Source: Lachnocurva sp045579705 (GTDB lineage: Bacteria > Bacillota > Clostridia > Lachnospirales > Lachnospiraceae). Taken from it: a DNA stretch of 64,000 bases. Shown here one piece after another: positions 7,302 through 16,006 of this stretch (position 1 is the first letter of the stretch; the number at the start of each line of letters is the position of its first letter). A program made the position numbers and the translations under genes. The notes under the pieces were generated by a model, which was not told the origin of the DNA, searched no databases, and was given only the letters and a program-made list of their open reading frames with translations. The DNA is taken from positions 40,424-104,423 of the forward strand of contig JAZNMP010000032.1 of assembly GCA_045579705.1 (NCBI GenBank). The letters are read 5' to 3'.

Positions 7302-10132
7302 GCGAATTTTGGGATTATATCAAAAACAGACTATTCAATTCTAGTCTCAATATAGTTTTGGGAGTATTTGTTCTTTTTTCCTCAATACTTCTGGTTAGAC
7401 TATTCGTGCTTCAGGTCTTCAGAGGCCAGAAGTATCTGGATAACTATAACCTGTTAGTTGAGAAAAAAGATACTATCGAAGCCACACGAGGCAATATTTA
7501 TGATAGAAACGGAAATCTCCTGGCTTACAATGAAGTCGCAAATTCTGTAACTATCGAAGACAAATTCTCCGATTATTCAAAAGATGATCGTAACAAAGAA
7601 TTAAATAAAGTAATCAGCAAAGTAATTACTCATATTGAGGCAAACGGCGATACACTCACTAACAACTTCAATGTCGTAATGAATAGTAACGGTAAGTATG
7701 AATACAACATAGACGGCACTAAGCTGCAGCGTTTTAGAGCGGATGTCTTTGGAAAAAAGACTATCTCAGAACTTACCTTTGATTCTAAGCTGGGATTGAA
7801 TCTTTCTACAGTTTCTGCCCAGGAAATGATGAATTATCTGTATAGTGAGAAAGCGTATAACATCTCAAAGAAATATCCTGAGGATATGCGCTATAAAATC
7901 TGTGTCGTTCGTTATGCTCTAGGCTTGAACTCTTATCAGAAGTACATTTCTACAGTCATCGCTTCAAATGTCAGTGACAAAACAGTAGCTTACGTCAAAG
8001 AAAATGAAACAGACCTTCCAGGTATCGCTATCGAGGACAAGTCTGAGCGTAAGTATGTAGACAGCCAGTACTTTGCTTCAATCCTCGGCTATACAGGTCA
8101 GATTTCAGATGACGAATACATCAAACTAAAAAAGAAGAACAAGAATGTAAATTCAAATGATGTAGTAGGTAAATCCGGTATTGAAAAGGTAATGAATAAT
8201 TACCTTTCAGGTACAAAGGGAAGCGACACTATCTATGTAGACAGTACTGGTAATGTCATCAAGAAAACAAAGCATAAGGATGCCGTTTCTGGAAATGATG
8301 TATATCTGTCTATCGACAAAGATTTACAGGTTAGAGCTTATAATCTGCTCGAATCAAAGCTTGCAGGTATCATTTCAGCATATCTCGTCAATTCAAAGAC
8401 CGTTGATTTGACTGCAGATGAAATTCAGATTCCTGTTTACGATGTATATGTAAATCTGATTCAGAACAAAGTCGTAAACTATAATCATTTCACTAAGAAT
8501 GGTGCTACAGATCTCGAGATGTCAGTACAGAAGAAATACGAGAAGTATTCTAAGGACGTATACTCAGAGATTGAATCAAAACTTAAAGCTAAAGATGGCA
8601 CAAACTTTAGTTCAGAAACAGAAGAGTACCAGGATTACGAATCAAAGATTCTAAGCATCCTGAAGAATAATAATGTTCTATTAAAGAATAAGATTGATAC
8701 GAGTGATGACACTTACAAGAAATGGGCTGCAGGTTCTATAAGTTTGAACGTATATCTGCGTCATTGTATTGAAAAGGATTGGATTGAAGTTTCATCTTTA
8801 AATTCAACTACTAAATACGCTGATTCAGAGGAGTTATATAACACACTGATCAGATACATCATCACAAATATCAAATCTGATACGAGCTTTGTAAATGCTA
8901 TTTATGAGTATGCCATCAGAAATGATGTAATTTCAGGAAATGAAGTATGCGCATTGCTTTATGATCAGGGTGTATTAAAAGCTGATGAGAATACTAGAAA
9001 CGGTTTGGTTTCTGGTAAGGTAAACGCCTATAACTTCCTTCAGCAGAAGATTCAAAGTATCGAAATCACACCTGGACAGCTCGGAGTTGATCCTTCAACT
9101 GCTTCATGTGTAATCATGAACCCAAAAACTGGTGAGGTTTTGGCCTGCGTTTCATATCCAGGATACGATAACAATAGATTGGCAAATCAGGTAGATACTA
9201 ATTATTATTCATATCTGATTTCATCAAAGTCCAGTCCGCTTTATAACCATGCTACACAGCAGAGAACCGCTCCTGGTTCTACTTACAAGATTTCTACATC
9301 TGTAGCCGGTTTAAAGGAAGGTGTAATTAATACTTCTACAGTATTCGCATGTTCAGGACAGTTTGATTTGATCAGTAATAAACCTAAATGTTGGATTTAT
9401 CCTGGTGGACACGGAAGCGAAAATGTAACCAGCGCTATCAAAGATTCATGTAACGTATTCTTCTATAATGTTGGTTATAATCTGGCTGGCGGTTCAGACA
9501 ATTATAACGACGCATTAGGTATTAAGCGATTAAATAAATATGCTTCTATGTTTGGATTGGATAGAAAGACTGGCGTGGAAATCGATGAAAATCCATCTCA
9601 GCTTGCTACACAGTATCCTGTTATGGCAGCAATCGGACAGTCAGATAACAACATGACAACTATCGGTCTATGTAGATACGCAAGTGCTATCTCTACACGT
9701 GGAAATGTTTACGATTTGACATTGCTCGATCACGTACAGAGCAAGAGTGGAGAGAAATTAAAATCTTACTCACCTAAGCTTACAAACCAGGTAAATATAG
9801 TTTCTTCTGATCAGTGGAATGCTATCCAGACTGGTATGGAACAGGTAGTAGAGAATACATCAACTTACCAGGGATTCTCTATTAAGGTTGCCGGAAAGAC
9901 AGGTACTGCCCAGGAAAGTAAGAAGAGACCTTCTCATTCACTGTTTATCGGTTATGCTCCTAGCGATAATCCGGAAATGGCATTTGCTATCAGAATTCCT
10001 CATGGACATGGTTCAGCAAATGCTGTCGCAGTAAGTAAGGATATCGTAGGATGTTTCTTTGGCGATCAGTCTTCCATCGATAAAGCGAATACTTTACAGG
10101 CTCACGAAAGTTCAACAGCAGTCGGGGATTAA
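7298..10132 (+). CDS. mrdA: Penicillin-binding protein 2, elongation transpeptidase, with large insertion
   Basis: This class B PBP is the D,D-transpeptidase that works with the glycan polymerase RodA in lateral wall synthesis. An N-terminal membrane anchor (about residues 17-40) is followed by the dimerisation/pedestal region. The transpeptidase motifs are SxxK at S661-K664 in APGSTYK, SxN at S717-N719, and KTG at K867-G869. At 944 residues it is much longer than a typical PBP2 of 600-700. The surplus lies between the DKDLQ helix (about residue 340) and the start of the catalytic core (about 592). It is polar, repeat-free and possibly helical. The start is a TTG overlapping the mreD stop, with GGAG upstream. 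Confidence 0.94.
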   Translation: MSEFWDYIKNRLFNSSLNIVLGVFVLFSSILLVRLFVLQVFRGQKYLDNYNLLVEKKDTIEATRGNIYDRNGNLLAYNEVANSVTIEDKFSDYSKDDRNKELNKVISKVITHIEANGDTLTNNFNVVMNSNGKYEYNIDGTKLQRFRADVFGKKTISELTFDSKLGLNLSTVSAQEMMNYLYSEKAYNISKKYPEDMRYKICVVRYALGLNSYQKYISTVIASNVSDKTVAYVKENETDLPGIAIEDKSERKYVDSQYFASILGYTGQISDDEYIKLKKKNKNVNSNDVVGKSGIEKVMNNYLSGTKGSDTIYVDSTGNVIKKTKHKDAVSGNDVYLSIDKDLQVRAYNLLESKLAGIISAYLVNSKTVDLTADEIQIPVYDVYVNLIQNKVVNYNHFTKNGATDLEMSVQKKYEKYSKDVYSEIESKLKAKDGTNFSSETEEYQDYESKILSILKNNNVLLKNKIDTSDDTYKKWAAGSISLNVYLRHCIEKDWIEVSSLNSTTKYADSEELYNTLIRYIITNIKSDTSFVNAIYEYAIRNDVISGNEVCALLYDQGVLKADENTRNGLVSGKVNAYNFLQQKIQSIEITPGQLGVDPSTASCVIMNPKTGEVLACVSYPGYDNNRLANQVDTNYYSYLISSKSSPLYNHATQQRTAPGSTYKISTSVAGLKEGVINTSTVFACSGQFDLISNKPKCWIYPGGHGSENVTSAIKDSCNVFFYNVGYNLAGGSDNYNDALGIKRLNKYASMFGLDRKTGVEIDENPSQLATQYPVMAAIGQSDNNMTTIGLCRYASAISTRGNVYDLTLLDHVQSKSGEKLKSYSPKLTNQVNIVSSDQWNAIQTGMEQVVENTSTYQGFSIKVAGKTGTAQESKKRPSHSLFIGYAPSDNPEMAFAIRIPHGHGSANAVAVSKDIVGCFFGDQSSIDKANTLQAHESSTAVGD

Positions 10133-10136
10133 TATA

Positions 10137-10826
10137 ATGGCTTCATATGTAACTATTAAGAGTAATGCACTAGGTATAATTTTAAAATTAGATAATAAAG
10201 CACCTATAGAAGATGTACTACGTGAGATTTGCCACAAGTTTGCATCTTCTAAGAGGTTCTTTGGCTCAGCAGAAATCGTTCTTCAGATTGAAGGAAGAGT
10301 ATTAGATGATACAGAGTTAAATGCTGTAATACAGTCCGTAGAATATAACTCAGATTTAAAAGTATCTCTAATCAGAATCGATGATAAGAACAAAGGAAAA
10401 AAATACCTCGAGATGCTGATGGGCGACAAAGAAGCCTTTATAGATAACAATTTCAAGATTATCTATGGACCTATTGAAGAACCTGAGATTAATTCAGATG
10501 TCAGTTTGCTAATCCTCGGAGATGTTCCAGAATATACAAAGATTAATTGTGCTGGAAATGTAGTAATCTTTGGCGAGTTGGAGGGTTATGTAAACGCTGG
10601 ATCACCTGATAGAAATCAGTGTTTTGTCGTTGCTCATGATATTACAGCTGAGAAGCTTTCTATCGGAGCTCATGAATGTGATATTCCTCATAAGAAGAGA
10701 GGAATCTTTGGCAAGGGAAAGAGTAATGGATCTGTTATCATCTTTGAAAAGGACAGATTTATTATGAATGATTTTGGAAATATAGATTTAAACAAGCACG
10801 TAAACAAAAGAAGAGGTCATAAATAA
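10137..10826 (+). CDS. minC: Divergent septum-site determining protein MinC
   Basis: MinC blocks FtsZ assembly away from midcell when recruited by MinD. The C-terminal beta-helix domain is recognisable from LLILGDV and GNVVIFGELEGYVNAG, and the N-terminal domain has the usual size. The RSGQ signature at the start of that domain, linked to MinD binding in well-studied MinC proteins, is replaced by Glu-Glu-Pro-Glu (residues 114-117). The Arg of the usual LRG turn is Glu. A Lys/Arg-rich tail of about 40 residues follows. No minD or minE is adjacent, although these often follow minC in clostridia. The ATG at 10137 is preferred to an upstream start inside the PBP2 gene because it follows GGGGAT at suitable distance. 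It overlaps rodA by one base. Confidence 0.85.
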   Translation: MASYVTIKSNALGIILKLDNKAPIEDVLREICHKFASSKRFFGSAEIVLQIEGRVLDDTELNAVIQSVEYNSDLKVSLIRIDDKNKGKKYLEMLMGDKEAFIDNNFKIIYGPIEEPEINSDVSLLILGDVPEYTKINCAGNVVIFGELEGYVNAGSPDRNQCFVVAHDITAEKLSIGAHECDIPHKKRGIFGKGKSNGSVIIFEKDRFIMNDFGNIDLNKHVNKRRGHK

Positions 10827-11932
10827 TGCTCTTTAGAAACTATCAATTTAAGAGTTTAAATTTCAGATTGATAATATATGTACTGGCTTTGACTATTATC
10901 GGTATCCTGATAATCGGAAGTGCAAACTCTGATTCTCAGAAGAAACAGATAATCGGTCTGGTCCTAGGTATCATCGTTATGTTTGTCATGGCGCTGGTGG
11001 ATTTCGAATATATTTTGAATTTTCACTGGTTGATATATGTCGGAACGATTGCAATGTTAGGCATGGTCCTTAAGTTTGGACATGGTTCACATGGTGCTCG
11101 TAGATGGCTGCAAATTGGTATTACATTCCAGCCTTCTGAGCTTGCAAAGATCCTTCTGGTATTGTTTATGGCCTGGTATTTATCTAAATATCAAAACATA
11201 CTAAATACCGAAAAAATACTGGCTATAACAGCAGTCTTATGTGCTATACCTTTATTATTAATCCTAAAGGAACCTGATACGTCGACGACTATCGTAACTT
11301 TCATGGTTCTATTTACTATGATTTGTTGTGCAGGTCTCACTAGAAAGATTGTAATTCCATTCTTCTCAATTACAGTACCAGCTTTTTTCCTATACATACT
11401 GTTTGTATATAATACAGGAAATGCTCTGATACCAGGTTACCAGGCTGAACGAATTCTATCTTGGCTTCATCCGGAAGATTATCCTCAGAAAGCTTTTCAG
11501 CAGACGAATTCCATTATGGCTATCGGTTCCGGACTAATCTTTGGAAAAGGTCTTAACAACGATAGTACAGCGTCTGTAAAAAACGGTAATTATATTCCAG
11601 AGCCACAGACTGACTTTATCTTTGCTGTTGCTGGCGAAGAGTTAGGCTTTATCGGTTCTGCAATTATTATTATTCTAACTTTATTAATTTCCTACGAATG
11701 TATAAAAACAGCTAGAAAGGCTTATACATTAAGTGGTACATTAATATGTGTAGGAATCGCATGCATCGTTTCCTACCAGAGTTTTGTAAATATTTGCGTA
11801 GTAACTGGACTGATGCCAAATACAGGACTTACGCTTCCATTCGTAAGTTATGGACTGACATCTTTGATGACATTGTATTTAGGTATAGGTATCGTTTTAA
11901 ATGTAAGTCTACAGGAGAAGCGTTACCGATAG
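10826..11932 (+). CDS. rodA: RodA, SEDS-family peptidoglycan glycosyltransferase
   Basis: RodA polymerises lipid II during elongation as partner of PBP2. The 368-residue polytopic protein carries SEDS signatures: GSHGARRWLQIG, FQPSELAKI, the extracellular PEPQTDFIFAVAGEELG loop with conserved Asp and Glu, and GLTLPFVSYG near the C-terminus. The start codon overlaps the minC stop (TAATG). Clustering with mreBCD and the PBP2 gene favours RodA over FtsW. A second SEDS protein is encoded at 48.6-49.9 kb beside another PBP. Confidence 0.95.
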   Translation: MLFRNYQFKSLNFRLIIYVLALTIIGILIIGSANSDSQKKQIIGLVLGIIVMFVMALVDFEYILNFHWLIYVGTIAMLGMVLKFGHGSHGARRWLQIGITFQPSELAKILLVLFMAWYLSKYQNILNTEKILAITAVLCAIPLLLILKEPDTSTTIVTFMVLFTMICCAGLTRKIVIPFFSITVPAFFLYILFVYNTGNALIPGYQAERILSWLHPEDYPQKAFQQTNSIMAIGSGLIFGKGLNNDSTASVKNGNYIPEPQTDFIFAVAGEELGFIGSAIIIILTLLISYECIKTARKAYTLSGTLICVGIACIVSYQSFVNICVVTGLMPNTGLTLPFVSYGLTSLMTLYLGIGIVLNVSLQEKRYR

Positions 11933-11968
11933 GTTTGAAAAAATATATTAAATGGCGGAGGCGGATTG

Positions 11969-12364
11969 ATGAACATAGGATTAGTTGCACATGATGCAAA
12001 AAAGAACCTAATGCAGAACTTTTGTATCGCATACAAGGGAATTCTGCAGAAGAACGAGCTATATGCAACAGGAACAACAGGTCGTTTGATAGAAGAGGTG
12101 ACAAACCTCAATATACATAAATTTCTAGCTGGTCATCTCGGAGGCACACAGCAGCTGGGAGCTCAGATTGAGCACAACAACATCGACTTGGTTATCTTCT
12201 TAAGAGATGCACTAACTCAGAAATCAAACGAACCAGATGTAAACAATATTGTAAAAATATGTGATGCTAACAACATTCCGCTTGCGACAAACGTTGCAAC
12301 AGCTGAACTATTGATTAAAGCCTTAGACAGAGGAGATATGGACTGGCGTGAAATGTATAGGTAA
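11969..12364 (+). CDS. mgsA: Methylglyoxal synthase homologue with substituted active-site residues
   Basis: Methylglyoxal synthase converts dihydroxyacetone phosphate to methylglyoxal and phosphate. The fold signatures are intact: GLVAHDAKK, LYATGTTG for phosphate binding, and PLATNVATAELL. The catalytic base Asp71 of the E. coli enzyme is Thr60 here, in GHLGGTQQ where GPMGGDQQ is expected. His98 is Asn87. His19, Asp91 and Asp101 equivalents (His8, Asp80, Asp90) remain. Activity is therefore doubtful and the role may be changed. The ATG at 11969 follows GGAGG by seven bases. A TTG one codon earlier is less likely. The gene follows rodA, a common clostridial order, and overlaps the next gene by 17 bases. 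Confidence 0.85.
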   Translation: MNIGLVAHDAKKNLMQNFCIAYKGILQKNELYATGTTGRLIEEVTNLNIHKFLAGHLGGTQQLGAQIEHNNIDLVIFLRDALTQKSNEPDVNNIVKICDANNIPLATNVATAELLIKALDRGDMDWREMYR

Positions 12365-13325
12365 GAAACTTTCTATCGTATTGCTTATCTGTACAGTTAC
12401 AGTTTCTCTATCATCCTGTTCCTTTAAGTATTCAAAGAAATATGATGTATACGATTCTTCACTGGCTTTAGGCATTACAAAGGAAAGCACAGAAGGATTT
12501 GAACACAAATACTTTTTCCAAGACAATGCTGTTCCTAAGGATACACCAGAAATCGAGGTTAAAGATATAAAGAATTGCTATGGTGCTGCAGCATATAATC
12601 TTTCAAAGAACCAGATGGTCTACGGATATAATTCTTTGAAAAAAATATATCCTGCCAGTACTACAAAGATTCTGACAGCACTTACAGCTGTTACCTATGG
12701 TGATTTGGATCAGAGCATTACTGTTTCGAAGAACGCAGTTACTCAGGAAGAGCAGTCTTCACTGGCGCACCTAAACGAAGGTGATGTTATTTCGCTTCGC
12801 GAGCTTTTGTATGGATTGATGCTTCCTAGTGGAAACGATGCAGCGACAGCGATAGCTGAAGGTGTAGCTGGTTCTGAAGCAAAATTTGCGAAGCTTATGA
12901 ATAAAGTAGCAAAAAGTGTAGGAGCAACACATTCTCATTTTGTTACAGTTCACGGTCTTCATAATAAGAATCACTATACAACTCCATACGATATTTATTT
13001 AATAACTGCAAAAGCCATTCAGAACGATACAGTAATGCAGCTTTTATCATCAACTACATATAATGCATATTACAGAGACGCAAATGGAAATCCTGTAAAT
13101 CGTACATGGAATTCATCAGATTTATTTGTAACCGGAAAGTATCACGTTACAGATAATTATCAATTTGTGGGAGGCAAAACAGGAACTACAGCTGAAGCAA
13201 AGTATTGTCTCGTTTTGATTACAAAGAACAAAGCCGGAGAGAATATTATTTCAGTAGTTTACGGTTCAAATAATAAATATAATCTATATTTGCTTCACAA
13301 TGAGATTCTAAATGCAATAGAATAA
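12348..13325 (+). CDS. Lipoprotein D-alanyl-D-alanine carboxypeptidase (S11/DacA family)
   Basis: This low-molecular-weight PBP trims the terminal D-Ala from peptidoglycan stem peptides outside the membrane. The signal peptide (about residues 1-23) ends in a lipobox, SLSSC, so the protein is probably lipid-anchored. The catalytic motifs are PASTTK with Ser104 and Lys107, SGN at residues 161-163, and KTG at 277-279. At 325 residues it has the catalytic domain but no clear C-terminal PBP5 domain, consistent with anchoring by lipid instead of a terminal helix. Translation probably starts at GTG inside the mgsA end, with AGGAG about a dozen bases upstream. It closes the shape operon. Confidence 0.92.
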   Translation: MKCIGKKLSIVLLICTVTVSLSSCSFKYSKKYDVYDSSLALGITKESTEGFEHKYFFQDNAVPKDTPEIEVKDIKNCYGAAAYNLSKNQMVYGYNSLKKIYPASTTKILTALTAVTYGDLDQSITVSKNAVTQEEQSSLAHLNEGDVISLRELLYGLMLPSGNDAATAIAEGVAGSEAKFAKLMNKVAKSVGATHSHFVTVHGLHNKNHYTTPYDIYLITAKAIQNDTVMQLLSSTTYNAYYRDANGNPVNRTWNSSDLFVTGKYHVTDNYQFVGGKTGTTAEAKYCLVLITKNKAGENIISVVYGSNNKYNLYLLHNEILNAIE

Positions 13326-13354
13326 TTCAGAATCTTTTATCAAAAGAGAGCTTA

Positions 13355-13383
13355 TTGTTATTTTATTTAAGGTATACTATAAT
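13355..13383 (+). promoter_or_regulatory. Sigma-A type promoter for the P-loop gene
   Basis: TTGTTA at 13355-13360 and a perfect TATAAT at 13378-13383 are separated by 17 bases. The -10 lies about 40 bases before the start codon at 13425 and its AAAGGAGG ribosome binding site. Confidence 0.75.
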
Positions 13384-13424
13384 TAAATCAATCAATAAAC
13401 TATCTTTTGTAAAGGAGGATTCTT

Positions 13425-13847
13425 ATGGTTGAATTTATTGTGGGGGAAAAAGGTCGTGGCAAGACCACCCATCTCATTGAGAGAGCTGAGAAAGCAGTGA
13501 AGAATGCCGACGGAAGTGTTGTTTTTATCGATAGAGACAACACGAAGATGTTTGACCTGAATAGAAACATTCGTCTGGTTAACTTAAAGAACTACAACTT
13601 GGCAGATCACAATGCCTTTATTGGTTTTATTTCCGGTATCATTTCTCAGAACAAAGATATTGAATATATCTTTATCGACGGATTTATGAACGATGCAAAG
13701 ATAGATGTAAATTCCACTTTCGAAGAAACAGTAAATCAACTAGAAGATATCTCTGATCAGTTTAATATTAATTTTGTTCTCAGCGTATCAAAAGCTAAAG
13801 AGGATATTCCTGAGACACTTTACTCGAAGATTGTATTAGCACTTTAA
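13425..13847 (+). CDS. P-loop NTPase-like protein of unknown function
   Basis: A 140-residue protein that begins with beta-strand MVEFIVG and a Walker A loop GEKGRGKTT (about residues 7-15). A probable Walker B, YIFIDGF, lies near residues 84-90, and a further strand NFVLSVS near 115 could be a sensor position. No DNA-binding, membrane or protein-interaction domain is evident. Similar short ATPases occur in clostridia without a known role, sometimes loosely annotated as PilT-like, but nothing here supports pilus function. The gene has its own promoter and a strong terminator, so it is probably transcribed alone between the shape operon and the HlyD-like/yggS cluster. Confidence 0.8.
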   Translation: MVEFIVGEKGRGKTTHLIERAEKAVKNADGSVVFIDRDNTKMFDLNRNIRLVNLKNYNLADHNAFIGFISGIISQNKDIEYIFIDGFMNDAKIDVNSTFEETVNQLEDISDQFNINFVLSVSKAKEDIPETLYSKIVLAL

Positions 13848-13860
13848 TTTATGAAACTAT

Positions 13861-13899
13861 AAAGGTGCCATTTTCTAATTTGAATCTGGCACCTTTTTT
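13861..13899 (+). terminator. Rho-independent terminator after the P-loop gene
   Basis: AAAGGTGCCA (13861-13870) pairs with TGGCACCTTT (13887-13896) around a 16-base loop, and the right arm runs into a T stretch. It ends only about ten bases before the next start codon. Confidence 0.9.
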
Positions 13900-13909
13900 A
13901 TGAAAAAAT

Positions 13910-15289
13910 ATGGCTAAAAAGAAGAAAAACAAAATTCTAAAATTTCCCGAGAGAAAAGAAATAAATATTGCGCTAATCATTGCATTGCTGATTGCAATAT
14001 ATTTGATTTATACCATCTTTGCTTACCTGACACGTGGTCATGTTTCAATACATGAAGTACGTATGGGAAAGATTGCAAACAACAATCACTACGAAGCGAT
14101 GGCTATCCGAGATGAGACTGTGGTATATTCTGACGACAGCGGACATCCTTTTTACTATACGTCTAATGGATCCAGAGTCGGTGTACAGTCAAAGATTTAT
14201 GGTCTCGACAAAGCCGGTTCACTTACAAAGAAGCTTAAGTCTGCAGCTAAATCAGATTCTAAGCTTTCCGAGAAAAACCTATATGATTTTGAAAATACGA
14301 TAAAGACTTTTATGGAAGGGTATGACAGTACAGACTACTCAAAAGTCTATGTCTTTAATTCCGATATATCCGACCAGGTTCAAAAAGCTTATAACGATGA
14401 AAATGTATCAAATCTGGAAGGCGATATCAGTGCAGCTGTCACAAAAGGCACCTACCACGAGTATACTCCTGCAAACACAGGCTTTTTGATATATTCTTTA
14501 GATGGATATGAAGGAACTACTATAGATAATTTTGTCGATATGAAGGCTAAAAAGGATATAAATCCTATTTCCGATTTAAGGAAAAAGAATAAACTGAATG
14601 TTAAAGAGCCTGTATATAAGCTTATAAATAGCGATGATTGGAAACTGACTATGTGTATCTCACATAAAGTCGCCGAAACGCTAAAAGACAAGCCATCTGT
14701 ACGCATCAAATTTGATTATGATGGTTCTACAACTACAGCAAATACTGAGATTAAGAAGATAGGCTCTAAAGAGTATCTCATCCTAAGCCTGTCTAATTCG
14801 ATGGAGAGATTTGCAAATCTGAGATTCGTTTCTATAGAATTGATGATTAACCAGCAGCAGGGATTGAAGATACCTAATTCTGCTATAGATACAAAGGAAT
14901 TCTATGTAATTCCAAAGGATTACTTCCTGCTCGGAAACAATGCACGTGATTTAGGTCTTATGATTAGAAAGACCGAAGACGAGTTCGAGTCTCCAGAAAT
15001 ATACTATGCTACAAAGGACAGCTACTATATTCTGAAACAGGATTTAGGCGAGAATTCTATCATAGTTATTCCTAATTCGATGGATACGTTTAATCCTGCA
15101 TCTACATTAGTTAAGAGAAAAGGTGTATATAACGTAAACAAAGGATTTGCTGATTTTAAGATCATAAATATCCTCTATAGCTCAGATGACTATAGCATCA
15201 TTTCAGATGATGGTTCATATGGAATCACTCTATATGATCACATCGCACTGGATGGAAAGAGTATTAAAAACGGTAAGATTATTTACTAG
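13910..15289 (+). CDS. HlyD-like membrane-anchored protein of unknown function
   Basis: A 459-residue protein with a strongly basic N-terminus and one membrane segment (about residues 19-41). A long extracytoplasmic region follows, resembling HlyD-family periplasmic adaptors. A half lipoyl-like strand pattern around residues 60-90, an intervening helical stretch (about 105-180) and beta-rich C-terminal repeats are visible. There is no ABC transporter next to it, so classical export is unsupported. Position before yggS and sepF is recurrent in clostridia and suggests a cell-envelope or division role; this is inference. No Shine-Dalgarno is visible, because the terminator of the previous gene ends right before the ATG. 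Confidence 0.7.
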   Translation: MAKKKKNKILKFPERKEINIALIIALLIAIYLIYTIFAYLTRGHVSIHEVRMGKIANNNHYEAMAIRDETVVYSDDSGHPFYYTSNGSRVGVQSKIYGLDKAGSLTKKLKSAAKSDSKLSEKNLYDFENTIKTFMEGYDSTDYSKVYVFNSDISDQVQKAYNDENVSNLEGDISAAVTKGTYHEYTPANTGFLIYSLDGYEGTTIDNFVDMKAKKDINPISDLRKKNKLNVKEPVYKLINSDDWKLTMCISHKVAETLKDKPSVRIKFDYDGSTTTANTEIKKIGSKEYLILSLSNSMERFANLRFVSIELMINQQQGLKIPNSAIDTKEFYVIPKDYFLLGNNARDLGLMIRKTEDEFESPEIYYATKDSYYILKQDLGENSIIVIPNSMDTFNPASTLVKRKGVYNVNKGFADFKIINILYSSDDYSIISDDGSYGITLYDHIALDGKSIKNGKIIY

Positions 15290-15296
15290 GAGCATT

Positions 15297-15989
15297 ATGA
15301 TTACAGAGAATTTAAAACGGGTAAGAAAGAACATAGAAAAAGCATGTGAGAGAGCGGGCCGAGACCCTAAAGAGGTCACTTTAATCGCTGTATCAAAGAC
15401 AAAACCTGTTTCTGACTTGCAGGAAGCCTATGACTCCGATGTTAAAGATTTCGGAGAGAACAAAGTTCAGGAATTAATAGATAAATACGAGGTTTTGCCG
15501 GATGATATTTCCTGGCATATGATAGGACACCTTCAAAGAAATAAGGTGAAATATCTAATCGGCAAAGTAAAACTCATTCATTCTGTAGAATCTGTACGCT
15601 TAGCAGAAGAGATTAACAAACAGAGTGAGAAGAACGATGTAGTCACACCTATACTCGTAGAAGTGAATATAGGTGATGAGGAATCTAAGTTCGGATTAAA
15701 GTATGGTGAAGTATTAGATTTCATCAAACAAATTTCTACACTGAAGAATATCAAAGTTATGGGTTTGATGACCGTAGCCCCATATGTAGAAAAAAACGAA
15801 GAAAATCGCGAACTTTTCCGCAAAATGTACGAGTTATACATTGACATAAAAAATGAAAACATTGATAATGTATTTATGGAAATTTTATCTATGGGAATGA
15901 CAAATGATTATGAGATTGCCATAGAAGAAGGTGCCACTATGGTTCGAGTAGGAACCGGCATATTTGGAACTAGAAATTATCAAATTTAA
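15297..15989 (+). CDS. yggS: PLP homeostasis protein YggS/PLPBP
   Basis: YggS-family proteins bind pyridoxal phosphate without known enzyme activity and help balance vitamin B6 and amino-acid pools. The N-terminus leads to AVSKTKP, where Lys34 is the PLP Schiff-base residue. Further signatures are DFGENKVQEL, WHMIGHLQRNK, SMGMTNDYEIAIEEG and RVGTGIFG. The ATG at 15297 is chosen because AGGAGC lies directly upstream. An in-frame start 37 codons earlier lies inside the preceding gene and lacks family similarity. The product is 230 residues. Placement before sepF is the conserved Gram-positive arrangement. Confidence 0.95.
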   Translation: MITENLKRVRKNIEKACERAGRDPKEVTLIAVSKTKPVSDLQEAYDSDVKDFGENKVQELIDKYEVLPDDISWHMIGHLQRNKVKYLIGKVKLIHSVESVRLAEEINKQSEKNDVVTPILVEVNIGDEESKFGLKYGEVLDFIKQISTLKNIKVMGLMTVAPYVEKNEENRELFRKMYELYIDIKNENIDNVFMEILSMGMTNDYEIAIEEGATMVRVGTGIFGTRNYQI

Positions 15990-16006
15990 ATTTGTGGAGA
16001 TTAATT

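Noticed and set aside
15186..15296. N-terminal extension of yggS into the HlyD-like gene
   Set aside because: The extension is the out-of-frame reading of the upstream gene, and the ATG at 15297 has AGGAG and matches the family start.
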